Shown one piece after another: positions 1-11,746 of a stretch of DNA of 64,000 nt. The notes below the pieces were generated by a model, which was not told where the DNA came from, ran no database searches, and saw nothing but the letters and a program-made list of their open reading frames with translations. The first letter of the stretch is position 1. The number at the start of each line of letters is the position of its first letter. The stretch is from Nageia nagi (Eukaryota; Pinophyta). Position numbers and translations under genes: made by a program. The DNA lies in the NCBI GenBank assembly GCA_050084985.1, contig JBITNC010000001.1, positions 74,710,001 to 74,774,000 on the forward strand, given 5' to 3'.

Positions 1-2170
1 AATAGGCTTTTAAAGTTAAAACCCTTATTAATACTTTTGGGTTGGGTACATACATATTTAGAGATAATATTTATGTTAATAAAATATTAGAAACTCCTCA
101 TACACCTTCTTATTTATAAATTCCTCTTTGGTTTTATACCTACCTTGAAACCTATGAGAATAATATTCCTCTAGGTGTTTATAGGATTAAGGGAAAAGGC
201 TTTATATTTGATTCTTAAAATCTATGCAATATTATTTTATCCTTTTTTTTCTTTTTGTAAAAATTGCTTAAAGGAGTAATTATTATGTTTAAAGGGATTA
301 AAAAGCCTATGTAGGTTGTACGTGGGCTTAAAGGGCTTTAATGGCTAATGTATGGGGGTAAGAGGGTTTGGGGGACCCATGTAGATCTTGGGGCTATCCC
401 AAGCCAATGTGAGACCCTTGGCCCCCTTTCCATTTCTACCTCCATGGCAGGAAGCTTTGGGGAGATGTGAGTCTATGGGAGCCCACGTCATCCCCTATTA
501 CCCCCATTATGCCTTTTTACTACATATAACATTTTGGAGTGGGTCTTGGAATCCATGAGGCCTTTGAATTTTGCATCATGTTTTGTGCATACATTGGCCT
601 CATTTTGCATGTAGAGCCTAGGATTTTGTACGAGAATGCAACTCTATTTTTGTTTACAAAAATATTAAATATTTTCTCATTATCTATATTTTATTTTATG
701 ATAGACTAGAGTAGTTTAATTCTAAATTGAAATAAGATTTATTTTAATTTGGAATTAAATGAAAAGTTTATGGTTGATTTTTTTTTAAAATGGCAAATGT
801 GGTTTTATGAAAAGGGTCTTTAATATATGTATATTAGGATGTTTCTTTTATTTTAAAATATAGGTGCAATATTTTAAAATAAAGGATGTGGTATTATCTT
901 AAAATATAAATAGATATTTTTAATAGTGTGGTATCATTTTAAAAATAGGGTAGTATTTTTAAAATGGAGTGAAATTATTATTTTAGGATATTATTATTGT
1001 ATTCTAAGATAGAGCATAGTGTCTTGTTTTAAAATATGGCAAACATTTTTAAATTATATTTGTTGATTTATTTTAAAATGAGAATTGATGTTTTAAAATA
1101 ATGTTATTTGATTATTTTAAAATTTGAGTTGACATTTAGAGTTCTAAGAGTTTTTGGAATGTTTATGTAAAATGGGAAAGCATGTAGTTGCATTTTAGAG
1201 GAAACCCAAGATTGTATCTAATCTAACCATTCTTGAGCTTCCATCAAATCTAAAGGAGCAAAGCCTTGTTTGTATTACAAGAAAGAAGTTTGTTAAATGG
1301 TTAGCATGGGTTTTAAATTTATTGTACTTGCTATTTTATTTGTGGAAATAAATAGCAAGGCTATTGTTATAACATGATTGAAAAAGAAGTAGTACTTCAT
1401 TATTTGTGATAATTGTCTATTATGATTATTGTACAAAGTTGATATTTTGGGATTATCAAAGATTCATCTTTGAAAAGCTAAGTGTTATTCTTTTATTAAA
1501 GAGTATTTTAGTAAATGAAGTACCTTACTTGAATGAGTTATTGCCTCATACTTTATGATGCTTACTTGATCTGAAAAGTTCATGTTATATGAAGATTTTA
1601 GGACCTAATTCCCTTTTCTATAGGTAATGTATCTTATTTGGGAATGGTTTATCCTTAGGTTTTGGTAGGTTTTTCTTTGATTCTTAAACCTAAGTATAGA
1701 CCTAGCCCAAAGTTTTGAGTAAATCATAACTATTTATTATGGGATATTGATTTATGTTCAACCAAGTTAGGCAAAGATAAATCTAGAAATCCCCATGGTT
1801 GAATGGACCATTGAATGGAACTCAGAGTATTAAATTACCTTAATATGATGATGGTGGGAAATACAAGAAGGCATGTGGTACCATCAGGAAGTCACTATAT
1901 TCAATAGAACATGAAAAGGCAAGCCATGTGAGGTTATTTAATGAGTAGGTTAAATAACAAGAAATGTTATAAAGTTAGTGAAGAGCCTAGAATTGTGAAT
2001 GACTTAGCTTAGAAAAATACTAGTAATATTGTGAACAATAATTCATAGCATTCTCAAGCAGCTTCCAAACACATTCAAAATAGATTGCGTTTAAACTACT
2101 TATTTTATTTACTTAAAGGAAAAAAAAATTGTGCTCACCTCTCAAGAGTATGGGATGGGTGTTATAGTGA
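1..2170 (+). repeat. 5' LTR of gypsy element G1, 3' part
   Basis: This stretch is a direct repeat of 12981-15126, recognisable from base 1 (AATAGG..TTTTAAAG) to the shared end GTTATAGTGA. The two copies differ by scattered substitutions and small indels, for example about 10 extra bases near position 20 here. It ends immediately before a primer-site-like sequence, as a 5' LTR should. The LTR start lies upstream of the window. From the 3' copy the full LTR would be about 3.46 kb once the nested insertion and its flanking duplication are removed. No open reading frame inside it looks real. Confidence 0.85.
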
Positions 2171-2193
2171 TGGTAACATTAGATCCTAGGTCA
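2171..2193 (+). other. primer binding site of G1, degenerate
   Basis: The sequence directly after the LTR (TGGTAACATTAGATCCTAGG) resembles the plant tRNA-iMet primer site TGGTATCAGAGCCTAGG with a small insertion and substitutions. Its position fits a primer binding site. The match is imperfect, so the tRNA assignment is an inference. Confidence 0.5.
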
Positions 2194-2260
2194 TGGATTT
2201 CTCTTATTATGTAAAAGAAAAAAATCTTGAAACTATCATTGTTATCTTGTTCTTAGGTAG

Positions 2261-3430
2261 ATGCCACCTTGACAACATCATGATGATGTCAAATAAACCA
2301 GTAATGCCCATATTATGGTTGGTACATAATGGAATAACTTTGATGATATTTACACAAGATTGAATCTTGAATTAGAAAATATTATCTAAAACATGCAAGA
2401 TAAATCAACCCAATAAGAAGAACTAATTCATAGATAAGCTACAAAAATAGAAGTCCTTAGGAATAGAGACATACAACCTTTAGTTAAGCTAGTGATAATT
2501 TTTAATATTAGTACAGATCTCAAAAAGATACCTACTACTAAGTTCCTTGGGGAGGAATATGGGGATATAGCCAAGGTATGGTTAAGGGAAGTTTGGACCC
2601 ACTTTGAAACTATAAATTACACTTCCAACCAAAAAGTTATATGGGTAGTTCTTCTTCTAAGAGGGTATGCACTAGAATTATGGGAAGGTATCCTTGTTGA
2701 AAGGAAGGTTCTAGTTAAAGATATACCTTGGGAAGATTTCGAGAAAGTTTTTAAGAAAAGGTATATTTCTAAAATGTTTGAGTTAGAAAAGTGTGATAAA
2801 TTTGATAAACTTTGTTAGAGGTCGCACACTAGATGAGTATCATTGTACCTTCATCATATTATTAAAGTATGTGCCTAAAATTTCAAATAGCTTCAAAAAG
2901 AAGGTGCACAAGTTCATGGGTAGGTTAGATCATGATATTCACACTACTATAAACTTGCTTGCACCAAAAATACTTCAAAAAGCTTATAAGTTAGCTAAAC
3001 AAAGTGAGGATAATTTTAGATTCAAGAGGAATCCTAAAACTTCTACTCAAAATGTAGGAAAAAATAATAAATGAAAGGCTCCCCTAGGAAATGATTAGTA
3101 TATTAAGAAACAAAAGAAGGGGCCTCCAAGAAATCAAAAATCTAGTAGAGCTCATGATGGGATTTAGAAAAGAGAAAATTCTCAAAGGAATGATAATGGT
3201 AGCAACCAGAGTTAGTAGCATCAACAAAAACAACCTTAGTAGGTTATTATATGCCAAAATATTAGAGTCAAGGGAAGGCACCTAGAAATGGATGTTATAA
3301 TTATGGTGGAGCTCATTTTGCCAAAAAATGTCCAAACTACTTCAATGCTGAAAATCAAGAAGCAACTCATAGGATTTATGTTGCAATAAGAAAAGGAGAT
3401 TTGGAGACTTAAGCAACACCATTTATTTCT
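2261..3430 (+). pseudogene. G1 gag, decayed
   Basis: A likely start is the ATG at 2261 (MPP, a common gypsy gag opening), but stops follow at once. The recognisable capsid region is 2492-2818 (motifs WTHFETINY and FEKVFKKRY), and it continues in another frame at 2793-3074 (GRTLDEYHCTF, YVPKISNSFKKK, FMGRLDHDI), so one frameshift lies near 2805. A zinc-knuckle remnant at about 3297-3335 reads C-Y-N-Y-GGAH-FAKK-C: the second zinc-binding Cys of the CX2CX4HX4C motif is Tyr. The product would be the capsid/nucleocapsid of a Ty3/gypsy particle. It cannot be made from this copy. Confidence 0.8.
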
Positions 3431-3451
3431 ACTCATATTTGAGATAAACTA

Positions 3452-3700
3452 TTGAAAAATCCAAGGATCTTAGAGCAAGGGTGGAAGGTCATGTTTGGAT
3501 CAAGACAAACCCATATAGTAGCTAAGTATTATCCAAACATAGAAGTAACCTTGCCTATGGGAAATACTCAAGTAATATTGTTTATTTCTCCTCTTCAATA
3601 TTTTGAAATCATTTTGGGTATGGATTGGTCAAGAAACCATGGATATTTAGTAAACTTCAAAGAAATATAGGTATATTTTAGGGATGGAAAGGGATCTATT
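3452..3700 (+). pseudogene. G1 aspartic protease fragment
   Basis: The frame 3452-3670 carries the C-terminal hallmark of gypsy retropepsins, ILGMDWSRNHG followed by VNFKE. The active-site DTG/DSG region that should lie about 60-80 residues earlier is not recognisable; the frame there opens only at 3452. The protease would process the Gag-Pol polyprotein. It sits in the expected order between gag and reverse transcriptase. Loss of the active-site segment and flanking stops make it a pseudogene. Confidence 0.7.
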
Positions 3701-3779
3701 AGAAACTCTGTTGTTAAATAAAACCCTTTAAACCTTGACTTTTTTGAGCTTTATAATTATCAAAGGACATTCTAAAAGA

Positions 3780-5200
3780 AGTATGATTATTGCTGTGAAA
3801 ATAAAGGATCTAGAGGAAGACTTAATAGAAGAAGAAAAACTTAGGAAGCATCCAATTATACAATAATATAAGGATATTTTTCCAAAGGAAATTCTAGGTA
3901 TGCCTCTTGGAAGAGAGTTTGATTTCTCTATTGACTTGGTTCCAAGAGTAGAACCCATATCTAGGATAGCTTATAGGATGACCACTATTGAAATGGAGGA
4001 GTTAAAAGTTTAGTTAAATGAGTTATTGTTAAAAAGGCTTATCCAATCTAGTGCATCACCTTAGGGAGTGCCAGTCTTATTTGTCAAGAAGAAGGATGGG
4101 TCATTGAGACTTTACATAGATTACAAATTGTTAAACAAGGTAACTATCAAAAACCATTATGCTTTACCAAGGATAGTTGACCTTTTTTACTAACTTAAAG
4201 GGACATGTATATTCTCTAAGATGGATCTAAGGTTAGGTTACCACAAATTAAGAATAAAGGATTTAGATACCCATAAAACTACATTCAAAACTCGATATGG
4301 ACACTATGAGTTTATAGTTTTATCCTTTGGTCTTACCAATGCTCCTACATCCTTCATGAGCTTAATGAATAGTATATTCCAAGAATACCTTGATAAATTT
4401 ATCCTAGTCTTCCTAGATGACATACTAATTTATTCACAATCAAAAGATGAGCATGATCATCATCTCAAGATGGTCTTGTGAATTCTAAGAAGGAATCGAT
4501 TATATGTTAAGATGATCAAATGTGAGTTTTATGTACCTCAAGTGCAATACTTGGGATACATTATCTCTAGTGAAGGACTTGCAGTGGGTCCTTCAAAAAT
4601 TAAGGCAATAATTAGTTGGCCCCCACTAAAGAATGTTGGTGAAATAAGAATTTTTGTGGGTCTAGCAGGATATTATAGACATTTTGTCAATAACTTCTCT
4701 AAATTTTCTTATCGTATTACCTAACTACAAAAGAAAGAAAATATGTTTTTATGGACAAAAAACTATGATCAAGATTTTGCTACTCTTAAACAAAGGCTTA
4801 CAATGGCACCTATACCTAAAATTCCAAACCCACATGGATCTTTTGTTATTTGCATAAATGCATCTAAGGAAGGATTAGGAGGAGTATTAATGTAAGATGG
4901 TGTAATGGTGGCCTTTGAGTCTAGAAAACTTAAGGATCATGAAGTAAGGTATGCAACTCATGATTTAGAGTTAGTTGTAATTGTTCATGCCCTAAAATTT
5001 TGGAGACATTATTTGTTAGGAAAACCTTTTGAACTTAGATTTGATCACCAAATTCTCAAATATATCTTCACTCAGTTAGATTTAAATGCAAGACAAAAAA
5101 GATGGATGGAAATCCTTACTGAGTATGACTTTGGTATTAAGTATATCAAAGGGAAGGAAAATAAGGTAGCTAATGCTCTAAGTCATAGAAAATATATTAC
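3780..5200 (+). pseudogene. G1 reverse transcriptase and RNase H, decayed
   Basis: The reading follows the usual gypsy order: connector (DIFPKEILGMPLGREFDFSI), fingers ([19 protein letters not shown]), palm ([15 protein letters not shown]), catalytic box FLDDILIYS near 4408-4434, thumb (VQYLGYIISSEGLAVGPSKI) and connection (VGLAGYYRHF). RNase H follows at about 4845-5190, including HDLELVVIVHALKFWRHYL and IKGKENKVANALSHR. At least four in-frame stops break it (near 4012, 4063, 4190 and 4890). The first RNase H catalytic Asp, normally in a D-A-S motif, is Asn (INASKEGLGG). The FLDD box itself is intact. Confidence 0.88.
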
Positions 5201-5204
5201 ATCT

Positions 5205-6635
5205 ATAAGCTTGGGTCATACTAACCTCATTGATAAAATTTGTGAACTCCAAGATCAGGATTATCATTATCAAAGGACTAGAAAAAGACTTGTTAAAAAT
5301 TCACACAAGTTGGAGAACTTTTTTAACGAAGAAGTTAGTCTTATTTGTTATAAAGATAGAGTCGTAATTCCTAAAGAGGGAAATATGAGAAATATTATTC
5401 TTTAGCAATCACACCACACCCCTTACTCTACCCACCCTAGTGGGGAAAAAATGAGAGAAAACATGAAAAAGTAATTTTGTTTGGCCAGGAATTAAGAGAG
5501 ACATCATTGGTTATGTATCTAAGTGTTTAGAATGTTAGAAAGTGAAGGCAAAATATAGGCATCCAATAGGAAAACTCTATTCACATAATATCCGTACATA
5601 GAAGTAGAAAAAAAATTCTATGGATTTTATTATCAAATTACCAAAAACTAGGTTTAGGCATGATGCTATCCTAGTGGTTGTTGATAAATTGACCAAAGTG
5701 GATCACTTCATACCTAGAAATATAACAGATGATGCTCTAATATATGCTAGCAAGTTTGTAATAGAGATAATTTGATTGTATGGTTTTCCTAAAGAGATAG
5801 TCCTTGATAGATACTTAAGGTTTAATTTCAAGTTTTGAAAGAGTTTTCATAAAGCTATGGGCACTAAGTTAAAGATCAACTCAGTTTATCACCTAAAAAT
5901 AGATGGAAAAACTAATTGGGTGAACCAAGTCTTGGAGGATATGCTTAGGATGAACTATATTGATCACCCTATAGAATCAAAATATTACTTGCACTTAGTT
6001 GAGTTTGCCTATAATAATGGTTATTACTCATATTTTATGGGAAAAGGTGTAGGACTCCTCTCTCAGGGTAATCTATAAGATTGGGTTACAATAAAAAATG
6101 ATATGGTAAGGGAGATGGAGGAGAAACTAAAGGGAATTTGATAAAGATTAAAGAAAGTTTTAGATCAATAGAAAAGTTATGCTAATCTAAAAAGGATACC
6201 AAGGTAATTCTCCATTAGTGATAAATTCCTTTTAAGGGTCCAGCTTAAGAAAAGTGTCATCAAGTCTTCCAAGTTAGCACCAAGATATGTTAGTCCTTTC
6301 TCTATCTTAGATAAAATTAGTCCAATCACCTATAGACTCAAAATTCTACCTAACCTATCTAATATACATGACTTATTCCATGTTTCCTTGTTCAAAAAGT
6401 ATGTTCATGATATATTACATGTTTGGGATGTATCTACTTTATAGATGGAGGACCCCCAGGCTATGGAGGTGCATCTAATTCGGGTTCTTGAACTACATAC
6501 TAAGAATCTTCAAAACCATCTAGTGGACCAGTATTGTATCCAATGGGATAAATATTCAAAAACTAATTCTACATGAGAATATGTGGAAAGCATGAAAAAA
6601 CTATTTCCCTTTTTGTTTGAAAAGTAAACATAAAA
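5205..6635 (+). pseudogene. G1 integrase with chromodomain-like tail, decayed
   Basis: The zinc-binding N terminus is only partly readable (HHTPYSTHPSGEK near 5413). The catalytic core starts with MDFIIKLPKTRFRHD and VVVDKLTK (first Asp) near 5620-5700. The second Asp is in IVLDRYLRF near 5800. The third motif, usually DGQTERVNQ, reads DGKTNWVNQ at about 5900, so the catalytic Glu is Asn. The C-terminal part continues in broken frames (FSILDKISPITYRL-like, then LPNLSNIHDLFHVSLFKKYV) and ends in a chromodomain-like stretch near 6470-6630 (QWDKYSKTNST, EYVESMKKLFP). The enzyme would insert the cDNA, and the tail could target chromatin. Multiple stops make it non-functional. Confidence 0.82.
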
Positions 6636-6677
6636 CTATGATACTTCTAAATAATTACAAGGGACTATGTTAATCTA

Positions 6678-6689
6678 AGTGGAGGAGGA
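6678..6689 (+). other. polypurine tract of G1
   Basis: AAGTGGAGGAGGA lies directly upstream of the TGTCATAGCC that starts the 3' LTR. Position and composition are those of a plus-strand priming tract. Confidence 0.75.
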
Positions 6690-6767
6690 TGTCATAGCCT
6701 AAATCCACTCTATATTTCCCTTGGTGTGTTTTATTTTTTTTTAAGTGTGAATTGAGATATTTATTAT

Positions 6768-7085
6768 ATATTGTTTCAATAAAATGCTTGATATGCTTTT
6801 ATTTGTTAGGGTTATGAAATCCTAGATAACAATAATGATTACTTATCCTACATATATGTACATGTTACTACTACAAGTGGTTTTGTTATGTGTAGGTGAT
6901 AGGTAATAGAAGGTAAGATGCTCTTGAATGGTTTGAAAATGAATGATTATGAATGATTCTCATGATCATATAAAATCAAGATACTTGAACAACTAGGTAA
7001 GTGGTTGCATACATATATAACATCATAGGGCAAGATAAGCTCCCTTGGATTGTTAATGTGTGTTTATGATTACCTAGTTGTGTTT
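6768..7085 (+). repeat. 318-bp flanking duplication, left copy
   Basis: It runs from ATATTGTTTCAATAAAATGC to the base before the nested element's LTR. It is the same length as 11747-12064, with no indel and about 8 substitutions counted by eye (near 2.5 percent). It ends exactly where the insert begins. Confidence 0.9.
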
Positions 7086-8190
7086 TGTAATATCCCCAAA
7101 ACTCACAAAATGTGATTTTTGTTAAAGTGTAATATTCCAAAGTTGAAATATCACTACTTAGGAATTTATATATATTTTTATATTTTTCTATCTAGCTCAA
7201 TTCAAATTGGATCTGCAAATTGAATAAGAAATAGAGCCAAAAATGAAGTTTATTCTTCAAGAGCTAGGACGTCCCAAATGGAAAAGTACAATACTCAAGG
7301 AAAAATACCCAAATGCTCAAGAAGGGGGATGTTTGCCCTCATAAGGTAGATTTGGATGATCTGGCCCTATAAGTTCTTTAATTTCTTCTTCCTAATGCTG
7401 GATGAGCCTCCTCACACTAATTCAGCTGGTCTGGATCTAGGACATGCCTCCTCACATTGATTTGGTAGGTTAGATTTGGATCTGGAATATGGCTACACTG
7501 GCTAGATCTAGATCTACCCCACTAGTTGGATCTAGATCAAGGATGGAATAGTTCCACCACACTAGTTCAAACTATTCCAGTAACTCCACCTCACTAGCTC
7601 AAGCTACTCTAGCAACTCCACCTCACTGGATCGAGTTACTTTCCTAGCTTAGGTAAGAACTCCTCCACACTAGCTCGAGTTCTCCCACTAAGCTAGCTAG
7701 AAAGCTGCAACTCCACTAGCTGCTAACCCTCGAAAAGAGATAAACTCTAATGATCTTCAAGCATGCCCCAAATGATGCATCCCATCTCCTTTTATAATAA
7801 TATCTCTCATACCTTGGAATCACCCAAAGTGCAATGTCCCTCTTCTGGTGTCTTAGGATGACAAATTAAATCATTTAGGGACCTAGGAAGCCCAATGTCC
7901 CACAATGGTTACCTAGAGATGCCAAATTACAAGATCAATAGCTCATAAAAACAACATCCCATTATGAGAGACTAATATTGCATTAATTACAAATAATTGA
8001 GCCAAATTAATTAAATAAAATCCAAGGGTGAGTGCCTCAAGGGTCTCTTTAGCCTTGGTTACAGAAATAAATGTAAAATATTAATAAAATACTCCTAAAT
8101 TAATTTATTTTTGGTTTCTCCTCCTTTGCCATGAACGTCACACTTCAAGAGGAGAGAAAGTGGATATTTTACAAATTTGGAGACATTACA
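7086..8190 (-). repeat. 3' LTR of the gag-protease element
   Basis: It is 1105 bp and pairs with 10645-11746 over its whole length. Differences are frequent, several percent by eye, and mostly C/T and G/A. For the minus-strand element this is the downstream LTR. It contains many CACTAGCTC/ACTGGCTC-type short repeats at about 7550-7700. Confidence 0.9.
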
Positions 8191-8204
8191 AGTCTTCCCT
8201 TCCT
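8191..8204 (-). other. polypurine tract of the gag-protease element
   Basis: Read on the minus strand this is AGGAAGGGAAGACT immediately before the LTR start. Position and composition fit. Confidence 0.65.
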
Positions 8205-8887
8205 GAATTGCTTATCCCCAAGCAACTCAAGATAAATTGGCCCTTCTCTTTCCCATCTTGAAAAGCTATAATGCAGATGAAAGAAGAAGGAGAAAGAGTT
8301 CTGATTTTTTACTACAAGTGATGGCCAAAATGTCTACCTTCATAGCTCCACAACCCAACGTCCAAGTCCTAAATGAAATCAAGGAGTGCTAGTGGGTTAT
8401 CTTCTATCTAGGACTATGTCACATGATGGGAGGGAGAATCTACAATTTCAACAAGCATGAATACATTCATCCCAACATCCCAATGGTCTAAGTGGCTAAG
8501 TGGTTCATAAGGAAAAGTATGATGAAGTAATACCAAATCTCCAATCCCTCTATTTCTCATTTTAAGCAAGATGATGGATAATTTGTCCCAAAAACATTTG
8601 CAGCAATATACTTGTAATAGGGACATATATGCTAAAGAGAAGTAAATCTAACCAGCAAGTACTATCACTTGTTTCCAATCTTCAATCAACCTCCAACTTA
8701 TTATCCAAAAAAAGAACACTCTTAACCAATTCGTTAGTGGATGAACAAATGTGGGCATGTTACCTTGGGATTGGGTGATGTATTGCATGGTAGTTCTATT
8801 TGGGATGTGAGAAATGATTCGATGTTGTTGCTTTGGATCTTCTATTACTTCCAATCAATGGGCTTATAAAGTGGCCCTATTATTACC
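8205..8887 (-). other. non-coding 3' internal part of the gag-protease element
   Basis: Two short open stretches exist (8414-8626 and 8648-8854), but they show no recognisable retroelement motif. This is where reverse transcriptase would be expected in a full element. Either the segment is degenerate beyond recognition or pol was replaced or lost early. I see no host gene in it. Confidence 0.5.
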
Positions 8888-9367
8888 CTACAATCCTCTC
8901 ATGATGACCTTCTTTCCATTTGCTAGGAACTTCATTTTCAAGGTGTCATAATTTGTACTTTTCTCCCCCAAAGCTTTTAGCCATTGAATTCTAAAGACCA
9001 TGTGCAAGGTCCCTTCCATAGGATATACATAGAAATCACTTCTCATTGAGTAATTGTTGGTCTCAACTGGAAGTTGTCTAATCACCTTATTGAAAAATGA
9101 GATATGGCCATTAGCATTGGCCACATTGAATCCTTCAAAAATATCCATCCTTACTCCTTTCTTAGTAGCAAACAAAGCATCAATGAAGTTGTGAGATGCC
9201 CCTCCATCGATAAGAATAGTCACTTCTTCTCCTAGAGCTCTTCTCTGAATGCATAATATGGGGCAATGGGGTGCTCCACTAATGGTGGCCAAGGTGCCAT
9301 GAGTGGAAAACTCTTCCACAAATTCTAAAATGCTCCATAGATCTGATTCAAGTTCCTCCATCTCCAC
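8888..9367 (-). pseudogene. retropepsin-like domain of the gag-protease element
   Basis: An uninterrupted 159-residue frame continues the gag reading. Near residues 50-65 it has ILIDGGASHNFIDALF, which matches the aspartic-protease active-site pattern D-[ST]-G-A-[ST]-x-x-F-[IV] except that Gly replaces Ser/Thr (DGGAS). A second half with QWLKALGEKSTNYDTLKMKF resembles the flap-to-C-terminal part of gypsy retropepsin-like proteins (usually W-L-x-x-LG, then D(F/Y)..L.M.F). It would cleave Gag, or may be a structural remnant. It is the best preserved part of this element. I call it a pseudogene because upstream gag is broken, but this domain is open. Confidence 0.72.
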
Positions 9368-9399
9368 TACCTCTACATAACTAAGCTACACCTTCCCAT

Positions 9400-10603
9400 T
9401 GTAGTGATGGCCTGGCTCCCATGATCCTCTGTAGACAAAGCACATTTTCCTTCTTCTCATTTCAGAATGTGAGATCTCCTGATCCCTCTATGTCTACTTT
9501 AATGTCCATGCATTTCTCCTTGGTGGAGACATGAGTCTTCCTTGGCTCCCATTCATTTTACTTGCTGGCATAATTTGTTGCTAGGGTGGCTACATCCTTC
9601 CTTGATTACTCTTTCCTCAAACCAGACTGGTTGATTCAAGTGCTATGGCCCTTTTGATTGCCTCATCAAGATCATTTGGCTCAAATGCTTTGATAGATGC
9701 TCTGATATTTTCATTCAAACCCTCCATGAACATAGCCATCCTTCTAGCTTCTAATAGATCTGAAACTATAATAGAAACATTCATAAACTCATCTACATAT
9801 TCTTCAATTGTACCTTTCTATTGGATCTTAGTGAGCTCATGGAAGTAACTTTCTTTAGTCTTCTTTTCAAAATGTTCCAGCAACCTTTGGCAAAATTCAT
9901 CAAAAGTTGAGATCTAGTCATGCCCCAATGTTTTCAATCCATGGTGCCACCACTCATAGGCTCATCCCTTTAGGGAGAGTGTGGCAAAATGTATGGCCTC
10001 ATCTTCTACCATGGAATTGAAAGATAGGTATAGTTAGAGCTAGTGAATCCATCCTCTTGTTGAGATCCCTGCACCTCCATCAAATTTCTCCAATTGGATC
10101 TTCTACAATGGCTCCTTAAAGATAGGTGGGCATCCTCCTTATCCTCCCTCTAATTATCCATGAAATTCTTAGAAAGATATGATGATTTTGTACTCTATTG
10201 GTTTGGCCATGTACTCATCAAACAATTAGTCAAGCCTCTCCTGATGTCTCTAATAGATCTCCTCTAGATCTTCCTCTTTTTTGAAAATAGGCTTAGGTGG
10301 AATAGGTATAGACTTTTGGTAATGAGATCTAGCCCCAGATGAGCTCTCTCCTTGGCTATTTCTATTCTCCCAACTAGGTGGTGGATTCTAGTTCCCTCTT
10401 TAGGATGTGAGTATCTACAATTGCTCTATCATCTTCCTTAATGCATCTAGGATGGCTATGTTGGAATCGACCATGTTCCCTTATCTAGCTTCCTCCCACT
10501 CTTTAGATCCCTCCAGATCTATTACATCTCTCTCATCCAAGCTCAGCTGGTAATTAGGATCACTTCTTCCTCTCAAGTAGTAATTATGGATCTTAGGCAG
10601 CAT
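9400..10603 (-). pseudogene. gag of the gag-protease element, decayed
   Basis: On the minus strand the ATG at 10603 begins MLPKIHNYYLRGRSDPNY. Capsid-type motifs follow: AIHFATLSLKG-AYEWWHHG, FDEFCQRLLEHFEKK, EYVDEFMNV, EGLNENIRASIKAFEP and DLDEAIKRAIALE. A zinc-knuckle remnant near 9430 reads CFVYRGSWEPGHHYNGK, in which two zinc-binding Cys positions are Tyr and Asn. Several in-frame stops (for example after EEAR and EQL) interrupt it. The family is the retrotransposon gag of Ty3/gypsy type. Confidence 0.78.
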
Positions 10604-10631
10604 GAGCTAATATAGGTTGGTAGGAAAACTA

Positions 10632-10643
10632 GCTCTGATACCA
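10632..10643 (-). other. tRNA-iMet primer binding site of the gag-protease element
   Basis: On the minus strand this is a perfect TGGTATCAGAGC, one base away from the LTR end. It is the canonical plant initiator-Met primer site. Confidence 0.92.
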
Positions 10644-10644
10644 C

Positions 10645-11746
10645 TGTAATATCTCCAAAACTCACAAAATGTGATTTTTTGTTAAAGTGTAATATTCCAA
10701 AGTTGAAATATCACTACTTAGGAATTTATATATATTTTTATATTTTTCTATCTAGCTCAATTCAAATTAGATCTGCAAATTGAATAAGAAATAGAGCTAG
10801 AAATGAATTTTATTCTTCAAGAGCTGGGACATCCCAAATGGACAAGTACAATACTCACGGAAAAATACCCAAATGCTCAAGAAGGGGGGCGTTTGCCCCC
10901 ATAAGGTAGATTTGGATGATCTAGCCCTACAAGGTCTTCAATTTCTTCTCCCCAATGCTGGATAAGCCTCCTCACACTAATTTAGCTAGTCTAGATCTAG
11001 GATGTGCCTCCTCACATTGATTTGGTAGGTTAGATCTAAATCTAGAATATGGTCACACTAGCTCTGGATCTGCCCCACTAACTGCATCTAGATCAGGGAT
11101 AGAATAGTTCCACCACACTAGCTTGAATTATTCTAGTAACTCCACCTCACTGGCTCAAGCTAATCTAGCAACTCCACCTCACTGGCTCGAGTTACTTTCC
11201 TAGCTTAGGTAAGAACTCCTCCACACTAGCTCAAGCTCTCCCACTAAGCTAGCTAGAAAGCTGCAACTCCACTAGTTGCTAACCCCCAAAAAGAGATAAA
11301 CTTTGATGATCTTCAAGCATGCCCCAAATGATGCATCCCATCTCCTTTTATAACAAGATCTCTCATACCTTGGAATCACCCAAAGTGCAACATCCCTCTT
11401 CTGGTATCTTGGGATGACAAATTAAATCATCTAGGGACCCAGGAAGCCCAACATCCCATAATGGTTGCCTAGAGATGCCAAATTACAAGATCAATGGCTC
11501 ATAAATGCAAAGTCCCATTATGAGAGACTAATATTGCATTAATTACAAATAATTGAGCCAGATTAATTAAATAAAATCCAAGGGTGAGTGCCTCAAGGGT
11601 CTCTTTAGCCTTGCTTATAGAAATAAATGCAAAATATTAATAAAATACTCTTAAATTAATTTATTTTTGGTTTCACCTCCTTTGCCATGATCATCACACT
11701 CCAAGAGGAGAGAAAGTGGATGTTTTACAAATTTGAGGATATTACA
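10645..11746 (-). repeat. 5' LTR of the gag-protease element
   Basis: It is 1102 bp and pairs with 7086-8190. It is the promoter-bearing LTR of this minus-strand element, because the primer site lies just inside it at 10632. A TATA-like box lies at 11344-11353 on the minus strand. Confidence 0.9.
11344..11353 (-). promoter_or_regulatory. TATA-like box in the gag-protease element LTR
   Basis: Minus-strand TTATAAAAGG is conserved at 7788-7797 in the other LTR. It is a plausible U3 TATA box; no transcript evidence can be seen here. Confidence 0.5.

Larger units (their letters stand above)
7086..11746 (-). mobile_element. non-autonomous gag-protease LTR element (TR-GAG-like)
   Basis: The element has two LTRs in direct orientation (7086-8190 and 10645-11746), each starting TGTAATATC and ending ATTACA on the plus strand. 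The 2454-bp interior has, in minus-strand order, a tRNA-iMet primer site, decayed gag, a zinc knuckle, a retropepsin-like domain, and a polypurine tract. No reverse transcriptase, RNase H or integrase signature is present. Established knowledge: terminal-repeat elements with only a Gag region (TR-GAG) are mobilised in trans by autonomous partners. This one also keeps the protease domain. It has no ordinary 5-bp target duplication; instead 318 bp are duplicated on the two sides. Confidence 0.85.
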
